A DNA stretch of 64,000 nt from Moraxella sp035181385. GTDB lineage: Bacteria; Pseudomonadota; Gammaproteobacteria; Pseudomonadales; Moraxellaceae. Positions 43,640-51,973 of the stretch are shown one piece after another. Numbering within the stretch: position 1 is the first letter of the stretch; every line of letters begins with the position of its first letter. Location: positions 124,001-188,000 of the forward strand of contig NZ_JAXCJK010000001.1 in the NCBI RefSeq assembly GCF_035181385.1. The letters are read 5' to 3'. Position numbers and translations under genes: made by a program. The notes under the pieces are model-generated. The model had not been told where the DNA came from and made no database searches. It saw only the letters and a list, made by a program, of their open reading frames with translations.

Positions 43640-45082
43640 ATGGTTCAATCAACTCAAAACAACGAGACAGATTTTGCTCTTAGGACTGATTATCAAAATA
43701 ATGATGACCAGGTACCACCTTCAGGAAAAGTGCGTTCTGATGTGGTCAGAGGCTTGGTCATCACGGTGATTGCTGCGATCATCTCTTATTTCTTGGCGAC
43801 AAGCATTTTACCATTTGATGCTTTGGCAAATAAAGGTCTGGCACTGGCGACTTTTATCGGTATTTTATGGTTAACAGAGGCCATCCATATCACAGCAACG
43901 GCCATTCTTGTGCCAGTATTGGCGATTTTTATTGGCATTCCAGAATTTGACACCAAAAAAGCCCTCGTATCATTTGCTGACCCTATTATTTTTGTGTTTT
44001 TTGGTGGGTTTGCATTGGCAGCAGCTTTGCATGTGCAAAAACTTGACCGCAAGATTGCGTTTGGTATTGTCAGTCTTGCTGGTGGGCATTTGGGTTGGGC
44101 GATTACGCTGATTTTTGTGGCAACTGGCTTTTTGTCCATGTGGATTAGTAATACCGCCACTGCGGCGATGATGTTACCTTTGGCGGTAGGTTTATTGAGT
44201 CATGTTGATGGCAAAAAAGACCGCAATACTTTCATCTTCGTTTTACTTGGTATTGCTTATTCAGCATCTATCGGTGGCATTGGTGCACTTGTTGGGTCGC
44301 CACCAAATGGTATTGCTGCCAAGGAGTTGGGGCTTGATTTTATTGGTTGGATGAAGTTTGGTGCACCTGTCATGTTGGTCATGTTGCCCACACTGCTGAT
44401 TGTCATGTATTTTGTGTTACGACCAAATTTAAATCAAAAGGTTAGCTTGGTTCAAGAGAATATTCCTTGGACGCTACCACGCGTAATGACCATTGTGGTG
44501 TTTGTCATCACAGCATTATGCTGGATTTTTGGCAAACAGCTGGGTGCAACCTTTGGTTTTAAATCACCAGATACAGTCATCGCTTTATCTGCAGCAGTAG
44601 CGGTATTGCTTTTTGGTCTGGTCAGCTGGAAACAAATATCTGATAATACCGACTGGGGTGTGCTCATGTTGTTTGGTGGCGGTATTGCACTATCGAACAT
44701 CATGAAGGATACAGGAGCATCAGCTGTTTTGGCTGAACAAATCTCAAACGGTTTGTCTGGTACCTCTGCATTTGTGGTCATTCTTGTGGTATCAACATTC
44801 ATCATTTTCTTGACTGAATTTACCAGTAATACTGCCTCAGCGGCATTATTAGTACCTTTGTTTGCCCCTATTGGTGCGGCACTAGGACTGTCTGATCAAG
44901 TATTGGTGCTGGTGATTGGCATTGGTGCGTCGTGTGCGTTTATGATGCCTGTTGCTACGCCACCAAATGCCATTGTTATGGGTACGGGTCATGTCAGACA
45001 AAAAGACATGATGAAGGTGGGTTTTGTATTAAATTTGGTTGCAATCATGATTGTAACTTTGATGGCTTATCTGTTTTGGTAA
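43640..45082 (+). CDS. DASS-family (SLC13-type) sodium/dicarboxylate or anion transporter
   Basis: A 480-residue inner-membrane carrier of the divalent anion:Na+ symporter family. Two inverted-repeat SNT motifs are present: MWISNTATAAMMLPLAVG in the first half and TEFTSNTASAALLVPLFAP in the second. LVGSPPNGIA, LWLTEAI and PVATPPNAIVMGTG are family blocks. Substrates are likely C4-dicarboxylates such as succinate or malate. The long polar N-terminus (residues 1-35) is cytoplasmic. AAAAGGAACTTCAT precedes the ATG. It is divergent from the broken gabD gene, which also handles succinate, though the link is only by position. Confidence 0.9.
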   Translation: MVQSTQNNETDFALRTDYQNNDDQVPPSGKVRSDVVRGLVITVIAAIISYFLATSILPFDALANKGLALATFIGILWLTEAIHITATAILVPVLAIFIGIPEFDTKKALVSFADPIIFVFFGGFALAAALHVQKLDRKIAFGIVSLAGGHLGWAITLIFVATGFLSMWISNTATAAMMLPLAVGLLSHVDGKKDRNTFIFVLLGIAYSASIGGIGALVGSPPNGIAAKELGLDFIGWMKFGAPVMLVMLPTLLIVMYFVLRPNLNQKVSLVQENIPWTLPRVMTIVVFVITALCWIFGKQLGATFGFKSPDTVIALSAAVAVLLFGLVSWKQISDNTDWGVLMLFGGGIALSNIMKDTGASAVLAEQISNGLSGTSAFVVILVVSTFIIFLTEFTSNTASAALLVPLFAPIGAALGLSDQVLVLVIGIGASCAFMMPVATPPNAIVMGTGHVRQKDMMKVGFVLNLVAIMIVTLMAYLFW

Positions 45083-45172
45083 AATGTCATCTTAAATTTT
45101 TTTAGTTGGCGGTCTTATGACTTTTTCAATCATTCTTTTGGTCATCAAGCCTGCATCTTAATATGTGGATAT

Positions 45173-45209
45173 AAAAAAACACGCTGACATCAAGTCGGCG
45201 TGTTTTTTT
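45173..45209 (+). terminator. Rho-independent terminator of the DASS transporter gene
   Basis: AAAAAACACGCTGAC pairs with GTCGGCGTGTTTTTTT (one T-G pair) around a 5-base loop and ends in a T run, 91 bp after the transporter stop. Confidence 0.82.
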
Positions 45210-45229
45210 ATTAACAATGGCTAAATTTA

Positions 45230-45259
45230 TTGTAATTTTATGTAATATTTTGCTATAAA
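45230..45259 (+). promoter_or_regulatory. Weak candidate promoter upstream of the octanucleotide repeat
   Basis: TTGTAA at 45230-45235 and TATAAA at 45254-45259 are 18 bp apart. It would drive the small secreted protein gene downstream, with the 8-bp repeat falling in the leader. Confidence 0.3.
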
Positions 45260-45374
45260 ATGTGATAAAAAAGCAGATTTTTTTGGCAGAAGTGCTACCA
45301 TGCACCAGCATAATTCGTAGCGAACCACTGCTTCCACTCCCTTATTGTGTTTTTGTTTGATTTTGAGTGGTTGG

Positions 45375-45406
45375 TTTGCTTATTTGCTTATTTGCTTATT
45401 TGCTTT
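45375..45406 (+). repeat. Octanucleotide tandem repeat, four copies
   Basis: TTTGCTTA occurs three times in perfect tandem (45375-45398), followed by a one-base variant TTTGCTTT (45399-45406). It lies 26 bp before the preferred ATG of the next gene, or inside it if translation begins at the GTG at 45367. A unit of eight is not a multiple of three, so copy-number change would shift that upstream frame. Confidence 0.85.
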
Positions 45407-45432
45407 TTTGTCTTGGTGATTGGGTGCTTTTA

Positions 45433-45768
45433 ATGTTGATGTTATTAAAAAGATTGGTCATATTGTCTTTTTGGTCCATGATGTTGGCGATGATGCCTAT
45501 CTTCGCGTATTCTGAGAGTCTATATTCAAATCATATTCACGAGGGGTATGATGAAATGGCATTTGCCGAAACTCGCACCAAGGCATTGCGTATGCTTCAA
45601 GAGCATGGCTATCAAGTGCGTAATATTGAGTTGCAACCTCGCATGAATGCTTTTATTTTAAATATCTATGCCTTAAAAAATGGCGTACACTATGTGCTGA
45701 TACTGAGCTATCCTGAACTTAGGATTATTCAAGAAGCTCGCATACAAGAAGCTCGTATAGATGCTTGA
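45433..45768 (+). CDS. Small secreted protein, possibly PepSY-like
   Basis: A 111-residue protein from the ATG at 45433 (45439 is also possible). A Leu/Met-rich signal peptide (LLKRLVILSFWSMMLAMM) ends near IFAYS. The mature part, FAETRTKALRMLQEHGYQVRNIELQP, then NAFILNIYALKNGVHYVLILSYPELRI, has the helix-strand-strand look of a single PepSY-type module, but the match is weak. The end repeats IQEAR twice. An in-frame GTG at 45367 would add a Leu/Phe-rich stretch encoded by the 8-bp repeat. It is isolated between the DASS gene and pyrH. Confidence 0.6.
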   Translation: MLMLLKRLVILSFWSMMLAMMPIFAYSESLYSNHIHEGYDEMAFAETRTKALRMLQEHGYQVRNIELQPRMNAFILNIYALKNGVHYVLILSYPELRIIQEARIQEARIDA

Positions 45769-45967
45769 TTGATTTTGTTGATGATTAAGATGGTTGCAGA
45801 TTGTCAAGTTTACAATGAGTTTAAGGTTTTAAAACAAGTGCAAATTAAAAAATCAAATTAAGTCATGACTGGAAATAAAATTATCAAAAGTAGTCAAAAT
45901 GTGATAGAATTATAAAAATATCTATGAACTTTTCAAGTTGGATTGATTCATCAAATTTGAGGTTGTT

Positions 45968-46693
45968 ATGTCTGATAAAAATCCAAAATTTTCTCGCATT
46001 TTATTAAAATTATCTGGTGAAGCCCTAGCGGGTGGTCGTGACATGGGCATTGATGCATCTATTTTAGACCAAATGAGCCTCTCTATTGCACATTTACGAG
46101 GTTTGGGCGTGCAGGTGGGCATTGTTGTTGGTGGTGGCAACTTGTATCGTGGCTCAACCCTGCAAAAAGAGGGTCTGGTTGGCCGTGTTACTGGTGATCA
46201 AATGGGTATGCTTGCTACGGTTATGAATGGTCTTGCCATGCGTGATGCTCTTGTACGCCGTAATATTACAACGCGTCTGATGTCGGCTGTTGCCATTTCA
46301 ACCATTGGTGAACCATATTCTAGTCGTGATGCCATTCGCCATTTAAGTAATGGAGAAGTGTGTATCTTTGTTGCTGGTACAGGCAATCCTTTTTTCACTA
46401 CCGATACCGCCGCTTGTTTGCGTGGCATTGAGATTGAAGCTGGGCTGATCTTAAAAGCCACCAAGGTTGATGGTGTGTATGATAAAGACCCAAGCATTCA
46501 TGATGATGCGGTCAAATACGAAAGCCTAACTTTTGATGAAGTGTTAGAAAAAAAACTTGGTGTGATGGACTTGACTGCCATCGCCTTGTGTCGTGAGCAC
46601 AATGTTCCGTTGCAAGTATTTGACATGAATAAGCCTAATGCGTTGTTAAATGTTGTGATGGGTGAAAAAGAAGGCACGAGAGTTTTTCATTGA
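45968..46693 (+). CDS. pyrH: UMP kinase
   Basis: A 241-residue hexameric kinase converting UMP to UDP, regulated by GTP and UTP. FSRILLKLSGEALAGG, IVVGGGNLYRG, GDQMGMLATVMNGLA, AGTGNPFFTTDTAA and KVDGVYDKDP are the amino-acid-kinase-fold signatures of PyrH. It begins the envelope/translation cluster; rpsB and tsf, its common upstream partners, are not here. frr follows after 93 bp. Confidence 0.97.
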   Translation: MSDKNPKFSRILLKLSGEALAGGRDMGIDASILDQMSLSIAHLRGLGVQVGIVVGGGNLYRGSTLQKEGLVGRVTGDQMGMLATVMNGLAMRDALVRRNITTRLMSAVAISTIGEPYSSRDAIRHLSNGEVCIFVAGTGNPFFTTDTAACLRGIEIEAGLILKATKVDGVYDKDPSIHDDAVKYESLTFDEVLEKKLGVMDLTAIALCREHNVPLQVFDMNKPNALLNVVMGEKEGTRVFH

Positions 46694-46785
46694 TTTATAT
46701 CAACATATTTGTGTTTTTAGCAATTTTATTTAATATTTTTTTAACTTTTTCAACTAAAACCATTTGAATTATTTAAGGAATGACA

Positions 46786-47340
46786 ATGATTGATGATATT
46801 AAAAAAGACGGTGAGAGTCGTATGCAAAAAGCACTAGAAGCCTTGGAAGGTGCTTTTGCTAAGTTGCGTACGGGGCGAGCTCACCCTGGCATTTTGTCTG
46901 GGGTGATGGTCAGTTGCTATGGCTCTGAGATGCCACTAAATCAAGTGGCGAGCGTCAATGTTGAAGATTCTCGTACGCTATTGGTTCAACCCTTTGACCG
47001 TTCGATGGTGCAGGCTGTGGATAAGGCAATTCGTGAGGCAGATTTGGGGCTAAATCCCATGACTGCAGATGTGATTCGTGTACCAATGCCAGCTTTGACT
47101 GAAGAGACTCGCCGTGATATGCAAAAATTGGCACGCTCTGATGCAGAATCTGCGCGTGTATCTGTGCGTAACATTCGTCGTGATATGTTGGGCGACATTA
47201 AAAAATTGGTCAAGGATAAAGAAGTGAGTGAAGATGATGAGCGTCGTGCCGAAACTCATATCCAAAAACTGACCGATGATTTCATCAAAACCATAGATAC
47301 ACAACTTGCCAAAAAAGAAAGTGAGCTTATGGAAGTTTAA
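46786..47340 (+). CDS. frr: Ribosome recycling factor
   Basis: A 184-residue protein (185 in E. coli) that splits post-termination ribosomes with EF-G. MIDDIKKDGESRMQKALEAL, FAKLRTGRAHP, LNQVASVNVEDSRTLLVQPFD and EETRRDMQKL are canonical. The ATG at 46786 is chosen because AAGGA lies 7 bp upstream and it gives the standard N-terminus; the ATG at 46780 is also in frame. The pyrH-frr pair is nearly universal. Confidence 0.97.
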   Translation: MIDDIKKDGESRMQKALEALEGAFAKLRTGRAHPGILSGVMVSCYGSEMPLNQVASVNVEDSRTLLVQPFDRSMVQAVDKAIREADLGLNPMTADVIRVPMPALTEETRRDMQKLARSDAESARVSVRNIRRDMLGDIKKLVKDKEVSEDDERRAETHIQKLTDDFIKTIDTQLAKKESELMEV

Positions 47341-47466
47341 TATTGTCTTTGACCAAAAGATAATAATCAAGCTAAACAAGACTTATGCAAGTTGTCAAAA
47401 TTGACTTTGGTTTTGAGATAATTTTGTATAAGTCTTTTGTTTTTATTGTTTTAATTGACTAAATTT

Positions 47467-48249
47467 ATGCCAAATACTGCCAGCCCAATACCGCCTGTTG
47501 CTATGCCCAAACACATTGCCATCATCATGGACGGTAATAATCGTTATGGCAAATCTCAAAACCTTGCCGCAGGTCAAGGTCATATCAAAGGTAAAGATGC
47601 TCTTGATCCGATTGTGGAGCATTGTTTGGCTTGCAAGGTGGAAGTCTTGACGGTCTTTGCTTTTTCTTCGGAGAATTGGGAAAGGCCTAGGGCGGAGGTG
47701 GATTTACTCATGGATTTACTTGCTCAGACCATTTATGAGCAGATGCCCAGAATGCATAAATACCGCATTCGCTTAAAATTCATCGGTGAGCGTGCCTGTT
47801 TGTCAGATAAATTGGTTCAGCTGATGACCGATGCTGAAACCAAGACGGCAGCATTTGATGCGATGACTTTAGTGATAGCCATCAGTTATGGTGGCAAGTG
47901 GGATATTGTTAATGCTACCAAGGCCATTGCCCAAGATGTGCAAGTAGGGAATATTTGTGCTGATGATGTTGATGAAAGCGTGTTTGATAAATACATTCAA
48001 TTATCGGAGTATCCGCCTGTAGATATGTTGATTCGTACAGGTGGTGATTATCGCATTTCCAACTTTTTACTTTGGCAAGCAGCCTATGCAGAGTTATTTT
48101 TTACGACGACTTTGTGGCCTGAGTTTGGCGTTGATGAACTTGATGCAATGATACAAAATTTTGTCAATCGTGAACGCCGTTTTGGTAAGACAAGCCAGCA
48201 AATTGCCAGTCAGCAACCAACGGAGAGTGTATCATGTGGCAACGAATAA
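47467..48249 (+). CDS. uppS: Undecaprenyl diphosphate synthase
   Basis: A 260-residue cis-prenyltransferase making the C55 lipid carrier of peptidoglycan and O-sugar assembly. The active-site Asp is in HIAIIMDGNNRYGK, followed by FAFSSENWERP and DMLIRTGGDYRISNFLLWQAAYAELFF with the second motif. The chain and its length fit the family. The ATG at 47467 is taken; a TTG at 47455 is also in frame. It overlaps cdsA by 16 bp, so the two are translationally linked. Confidence 0.96.
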   Translation: MPNTASPIPPVAMPKHIAIIMDGNNRYGKSQNLAAGQGHIKGKDALDPIVEHCLACKVEVLTVFAFSSENWERPRAEVDLLMDLLAQTIYEQMPRMHKYRIRLKFIGERACLSDKLVQLMTDAETKTAAFDAMTLVIAISYGGKWDIVNATKAIAQDVQVGNICADDVDESVFDKYIQLSEYPPVDMLIRTGGDYRISNFLLWQAAYAELFFTTTLWPEFGVDELDAMIQNFVNRERRFGKTSQQIASQQPTESVSCGNE

Positions 48250-49088
48250 AAACTGCCATCGTTTTGGTGTTGGTTGTTGGCTTTGCGTTATTTGCCAGTT
48301 CAGCACCAATTTTTATCATTCCGCTATTATTAGTGGGCGTGTTGATGGCTTCTTATGAATGGACAAAGTTTTTGCCTAAGCAGGGCAATCCGTTAATATT
48401 TGTTGCTGCTACTTGTGCATTGACGGCGGTGTCGATATTTTTGCCACAAACTTGGGTGTTTTGGTGGGCGATGTCGCTTCTTATTTGGGTAATGGCGATG
48501 ATATGGGTTAAGCAATATCCCAGTAAAGAAAAATGGTATGGCCATCGTCTGATATACATGGGCTGTGTGATTTTGACCGCTGCCATCACGGCGATGTACG
48601 GACTTTGGCAAATGTCGCCTTGGTGGCTCATGTATGTGTTTTTGCTTGTGTGGTGTGCTGACAGTGGTGCGTATTTTGTTGGTCGCCAAGTTGGTAAAAC
48701 CAAACTTGCACCAAATGTTTCGCCCAATAAATCGGTAGAAGGGCTGTGTGGTGGTCTTGTAACAGCAGGCGTGGTTGCTGGTATTGTGGGTTATTATTTA
48801 CAATTATCAGGTGCAGCCTTATTTTGGTTTTTGGCATTGTCCGCTCTGACGGTGGGCGCAAGCGTTCTTGGTGATTTGTTTGAGTCCATGCTAAAACGCC
48901 GTGCAGGAATGAAAGATTCTGGCAATGTTCTGCCAGGGCATGGTGGTGTGCTTGATCGTATTGATTCATTATTATCAGCAACGCCTGTATTTGCTCTGGG
49001 TTTTTGGGCATTGATGGAAGTGGGTGTATTTACTAAGTCGTGGACAAAAGGGCATGCAGCCAGCTTGGCTTGGATTTTGTGGTCGTAA
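48234..49088 (+). CDS. cdsA: Phosphatidate cytidylyltransferase
   Basis: A 284-residue membrane enzyme forming CDP-diacylglycerol, the precursor of all phospholipids. About seven or eight hydrophobic helices are seen. The CdsA signature lies in the C-terminal third: SMLKRRAGMKDSGNVLPGHG, then GVLDRIDSLL with the paired Asp metal ligands. CADSGAYFVGRQVGKTKLAP is another conserved stretch. It starts inside the uppS end and dxr begins 7 bp after its stop. Confidence 0.95.
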   Translation: MWQRIKTAIVLVLVVGFALFASSAPIFIIPLLLVGVLMASYEWTKFLPKQGNPLIFVAATCALTAVSIFLPQTWVFWWAMSLLIWVMAMIWVKQYPSKEKWYGHRLIYMGCVILTAAITAMYGLWQMSPWWLMYVFLLVWCADSGAYFVGRQVGKTKLAPNVSPNKSVEGLCGGLVTAGVVAGIVGYYLQLSGAALFWFLALSALTVGASVLGDLFESMLKRRAGMKDSGNVLPGHGGVLDRIDSLLSATPVFALGFWALMEVGVFTKSWTKGHAASLAWILWS

Positions 49089-49095
49089 TTTTTTG

Positions 49096-50397
49096 ATGAT
49101 GAATATGAATGACGGTATGAATGCTTTGTCGCAGTCTGATTTGAAGACCAATTCACCAGATAAATTGCAAAATCTTTCTGTGCTTGGAGCGACAGGATCA
49201 ATTGGTGATAGCACACTTGAACTGGTGCGTCTGCATCGTGATAGATACCGTATTGTTGCATTATCTGGCTTTTCTCGCATTGACAAGTTATTGATGCTGT
49301 GCCAAGAATTTCAGCCTAGTTTTGTGTGTGTTGCAGAACACAATGCAACACAGTTTTGCCAAAAATTAACCGAACTGGGCCTAAAAACGACTGTGTTGTC
49401 AGGCGATGATGGCTTGAAGAAAATTGCCACCTTGCCTGAAGTTGATGTCGTTATAGCGGCAATTGTTGGGGCGGCTGGATTATCATCAACTTTAGCGGCA
49501 GCACAAGCAGGCAAGCGTATTTTGCTGGCCAATAAAGAATCTTTGGTCATGGCAGGGCATTTGGTCATGGCGGCAGCTCGTCAATATGGTGCAGTGATTT
49601 TGCCGATAGACAGTGAGCATAATGCCATTTTTCAATGCTTGCCAAAGTCGGTGCAAATGGATAATTGTAGCATTCATGATACTGAGCATGGCATTAGGCA
49701 TTTATGGTTAACAGCCTCTGGTGGTGGATTTTTGCACAAAACTTTTGATGAGATGACCAATGCCAGTGTGTCGGACGCAATTAAGCACCCAAATTGGTCA
49801 ATGGGGCAAAAGATATCAATTGATAGTGCTACAATGATGAATAAAGGACTTGAACTTATTGAGGCGTGCCATTTATTCAATCTGCCAGAAAATCGTATCA
49901 AGATTGTCATACATCCTAATAGCGTGGTGCATTCTTTGGTTGAATATGTGGACGGTTCATTTTTGGCACAACTTGGTAGCCCTGATATGAAAATACCAAT
50001 TGCACACGCACTTGCCTATCCTGAGCGTATTAACACAAATGCCAAGCCGCTTGATTTGTATGAGCTATCCAACCTTCATTTCATCAGGCCAGATTTGGAT
50101 AAATTTGAACCGCTAGAACTGGCACGATTTGCCGCTAAGCGTGGCGTAGGTGCTTGCATTACACTCAATGCAGCTAATGAAGTGGCGGTTGCAGCTTTTT
50201 TAAATGAGCAAATTTGCTTGACAGATATTGCAAAAGTTGTCAAATTTTGTCTTAATGATGATGAATTGAGCGTATATTTTGATGATGAATTTGCGACTTT
50301 GGTAGAGATTTTAGCGATGGATAAAAAGGTGCGAACCTTGGCCATCAAGATGGTCAATGAAATGGCTAATGGCATGAAAATGAGCGTGAGTAAATGA
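49096..50397 (+). CDS. dxr: 1-deoxy-D-xylulose 5-phosphate reductoisomerase
   Basis: A 433-residue enzyme of the MEP isoprenoid pathway that makes MEP from DXP and NADPH, and is the target of fosmidomycin. Key blocks are SVLGATGSIGDSTLELV (NADPH loop), LLANKESLVMAG, LPIDSEHNAIFQC with metal ligands, LTASGGGFL, HPNWSMGQKISIDSATMMNKGLE and HPNSVVHSLVE. Starts at 49096, 49099, 49105 and 49117 are all in frame; the long N-terminus (about 33 residues before the conserved start) makes the exact one uncertain. It overlaps rseP by ATGA. Confidence 0.95.
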   Translation: MMNMNDGMNALSQSDLKTNSPDKLQNLSVLGATGSIGDSTLELVRLHRDRYRIVALSGFSRIDKLLMLCQEFQPSFVCVAEHNATQFCQKLTELGLKTTVLSGDDGLKKIATLPEVDVVIAAIVGAAGLSSTLAAAQAGKRILLANKESLVMAGHLVMAAARQYGAVILPIDSEHNAIFQCLPKSVQMDNCSIHDTEHGIRHLWLTASGGGFLHKTFDEMTNASVSDAIKHPNWSMGQKISIDSATMMNKGLELIEACHLFNLPENRIKIVIHPNSVVHSLVEYVDGSFLAQLGSPDMKIPIAHALAYPERINTNAKPLDLYELSNLHFIRPDLDKFEPLELARFAAKRGVGACITLNAANEVAVAAFLNEQICLTDIAKVVKFCLNDDELSVYFDDEFATLVEILAMDKKVRTLAIKMVNEMANGMKMSVSK

Positions 50398-51758
50398 CAG
50401 CAATATGGATGTTTTTGGCAGCGGTGTGTGTGCTTGGACCACTGATTGCCTTGCATGAATGGGGGCACTATATTGTTGCACGCTTGTGTGGCGTTAAGGT
50501 TTTGACCTATTCAATTGGCTTTGGGCCTAAGCTGTTTGGTTGGATCAGCAAAAAATCAGGCATTGAATATCGTATTTCTGCCATTCCTTTGGGCGGTTAT
50601 GTCAAGATGCTTGATGAAACAGAAGGTGCGGTAGCTGATGCTGAGCGTCAGTTGGCATTTAACAATCAGCACCCATTAAAGAAAATTGCCATTGTCGCAG
50701 CAGGACCTTTAATGAATTTCATCATCGCCATTGTTTTGTTTTTTGTGCTATTCATGCAGCCATCTGAGCGATTAAATACACGAATTGGCCAAATTGTTGA
50801 TGGCACACCAGCGGCACAATCTTTGGTGATTGGTGAAAAAATCACTGCCATTGATGACAAAACTGTCGATACTTGGGAAGATATTAATTATGCACTTGCA
50901 GGTCGTATGGGCGAAACAGCCGACCTTAGCATCACGACCGAGCAAGGCGGTAAAATTTTCCAAAAAACCGTATCCATCACGACATTCATGCAAGGCGAGC
51001 AAAAAAGCCAAGATGCGATTTTAAGTTTTGGGGCTTTGCCATATCAGCCCATGATTGAACCTGTGCTGGTAGAAATTGTGCCAGATGGTGCGGCGGCCTT
51101 GATGGGATTGCAGGTCGGAGATAAGGTGGTTGCTATTGATGGCAAAAAAATTGATAGCTGGACAACTGCCATACCCATCATTCGTGGCAGTCCTGAGAAA
51201 ATGCTGTCTTTTGACATTATCCGAGATGGCAAGCCGATGAAGATTGAACTGATGCCAAAAGGCGTAAAGCTGCATGGAGAAACGATAGGGCAAATTGGCG
51301 TCAAGGTTGATTATGATGGATATGATACTGTGCCTAGTGACTATCGTATGGTGATTGAGCACACACCAGCCCAAGCATTGGAAAAATCTTTTATTAAGAC
51401 TTACGACTTTACCAAAATGACGATTGATGGCATCGGCAAGATGGTAACAGGATTGATTGGTATTGAAAATATTTCAGGTCCGATTACGATTGCTGAGGTA
51501 TCTAAGGCGAGTTTTGAGATTGGTTGGCAACAGGTACTATCAACCGCAGCGATCATCAGCTTGTCATTGGCGGCCATGAACCTTTTACCGATTCCTGTGC
51601 TTGATGGCGGTCATTTGGTGTTTTATACTTATGAATTGATTCGTGGCAAGCCTATGAGCCAAAAAGTGCAAGTGGTTGGATTTCATTTGGGATTTATCTT
51701 GCTTTTATGTTTCATGGTGCTTGCTATCAGTAATGATATCATACGCTTGTTTGGTTGA
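50394..51758 (+). CDS. rseP: Site-2 zinc metalloprotease RseP
   Basis: A 454-residue inner-membrane protease that cuts anti-sigma factors and signal-peptide remnants within the membrane. The zinc motif HEWGH is at about residues 21-25 in the first helix; the second ligand lies in NLLPIPVLDGGHLVFY near the C-terminus. Two PDZ domains lie between (VDGTPAAQSLVIGEKI and VEIVPDGAAALMGLQVGDKV). The gene overlaps dxr by 4 bp and leads to bamA after 215 bp, the conserved order. Confidence 0.96.
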   Translation: MTAIWMFLAAVCVLGPLIALHEWGHYIVARLCGVKVLTYSIGFGPKLFGWISKKSGIEYRISAIPLGGYVKMLDETEGAVADAERQLAFNNQHPLKKIAIVAAGPLMNFIIAIVLFFVLFMQPSERLNTRIGQIVDGTPAAQSLVIGEKITAIDDKTVDTWEDINYALAGRMGETADLSITTEQGGKIFQKTVSITTFMQGEQKSQDAILSFGALPYQPMIEPVLVEIVPDGAAALMGLQVGDKVVAIDGKKIDSWTTAIPIIRGSPEKMLSFDIIRDGKPMKIELMPKGVKLHGETIGQIGVKVDYDGYDTVPSDYRMVIEHTPAQALEKSFIKTYDFTKMTIDGIGKMVTGLIGIENISGPITIAEVSKASFEIGWQQVLSTAAIISLSLAAMNLLPIPVLDGGHLVFYTYELIRGKPMSQKVQVVGFHLGFILLLCFMVLAISNDIIRLFG

Positions 51759-51973
51759 AGGTGCCTAACGGTATGTATTTGATAAAAAATGCTAAAAAAG
51801 TGTGAATAAATCTCTTTTAGGGCTTGCCAAAATGACATTTTTGGCTTAATTTAGCACCATTATCCTAACATTGATTTGGACTTTTGTTATTTTTAAATGA
51901 TTTGAACGCATTTAAAAATGTAAAATCTGAGTATCAATGTTGTATTTTATTTTTTTAATCGTGGAATGATTTT

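Noticed and set aside
48353..49286. Several minus-strand frames of 98-155 residues opposite cdsA and dxr
   Set aside because: They are antisense to well-supported genes in an AT-rich context, and their Gln/His/Asn-rich content is typical of reversed coding sequence.
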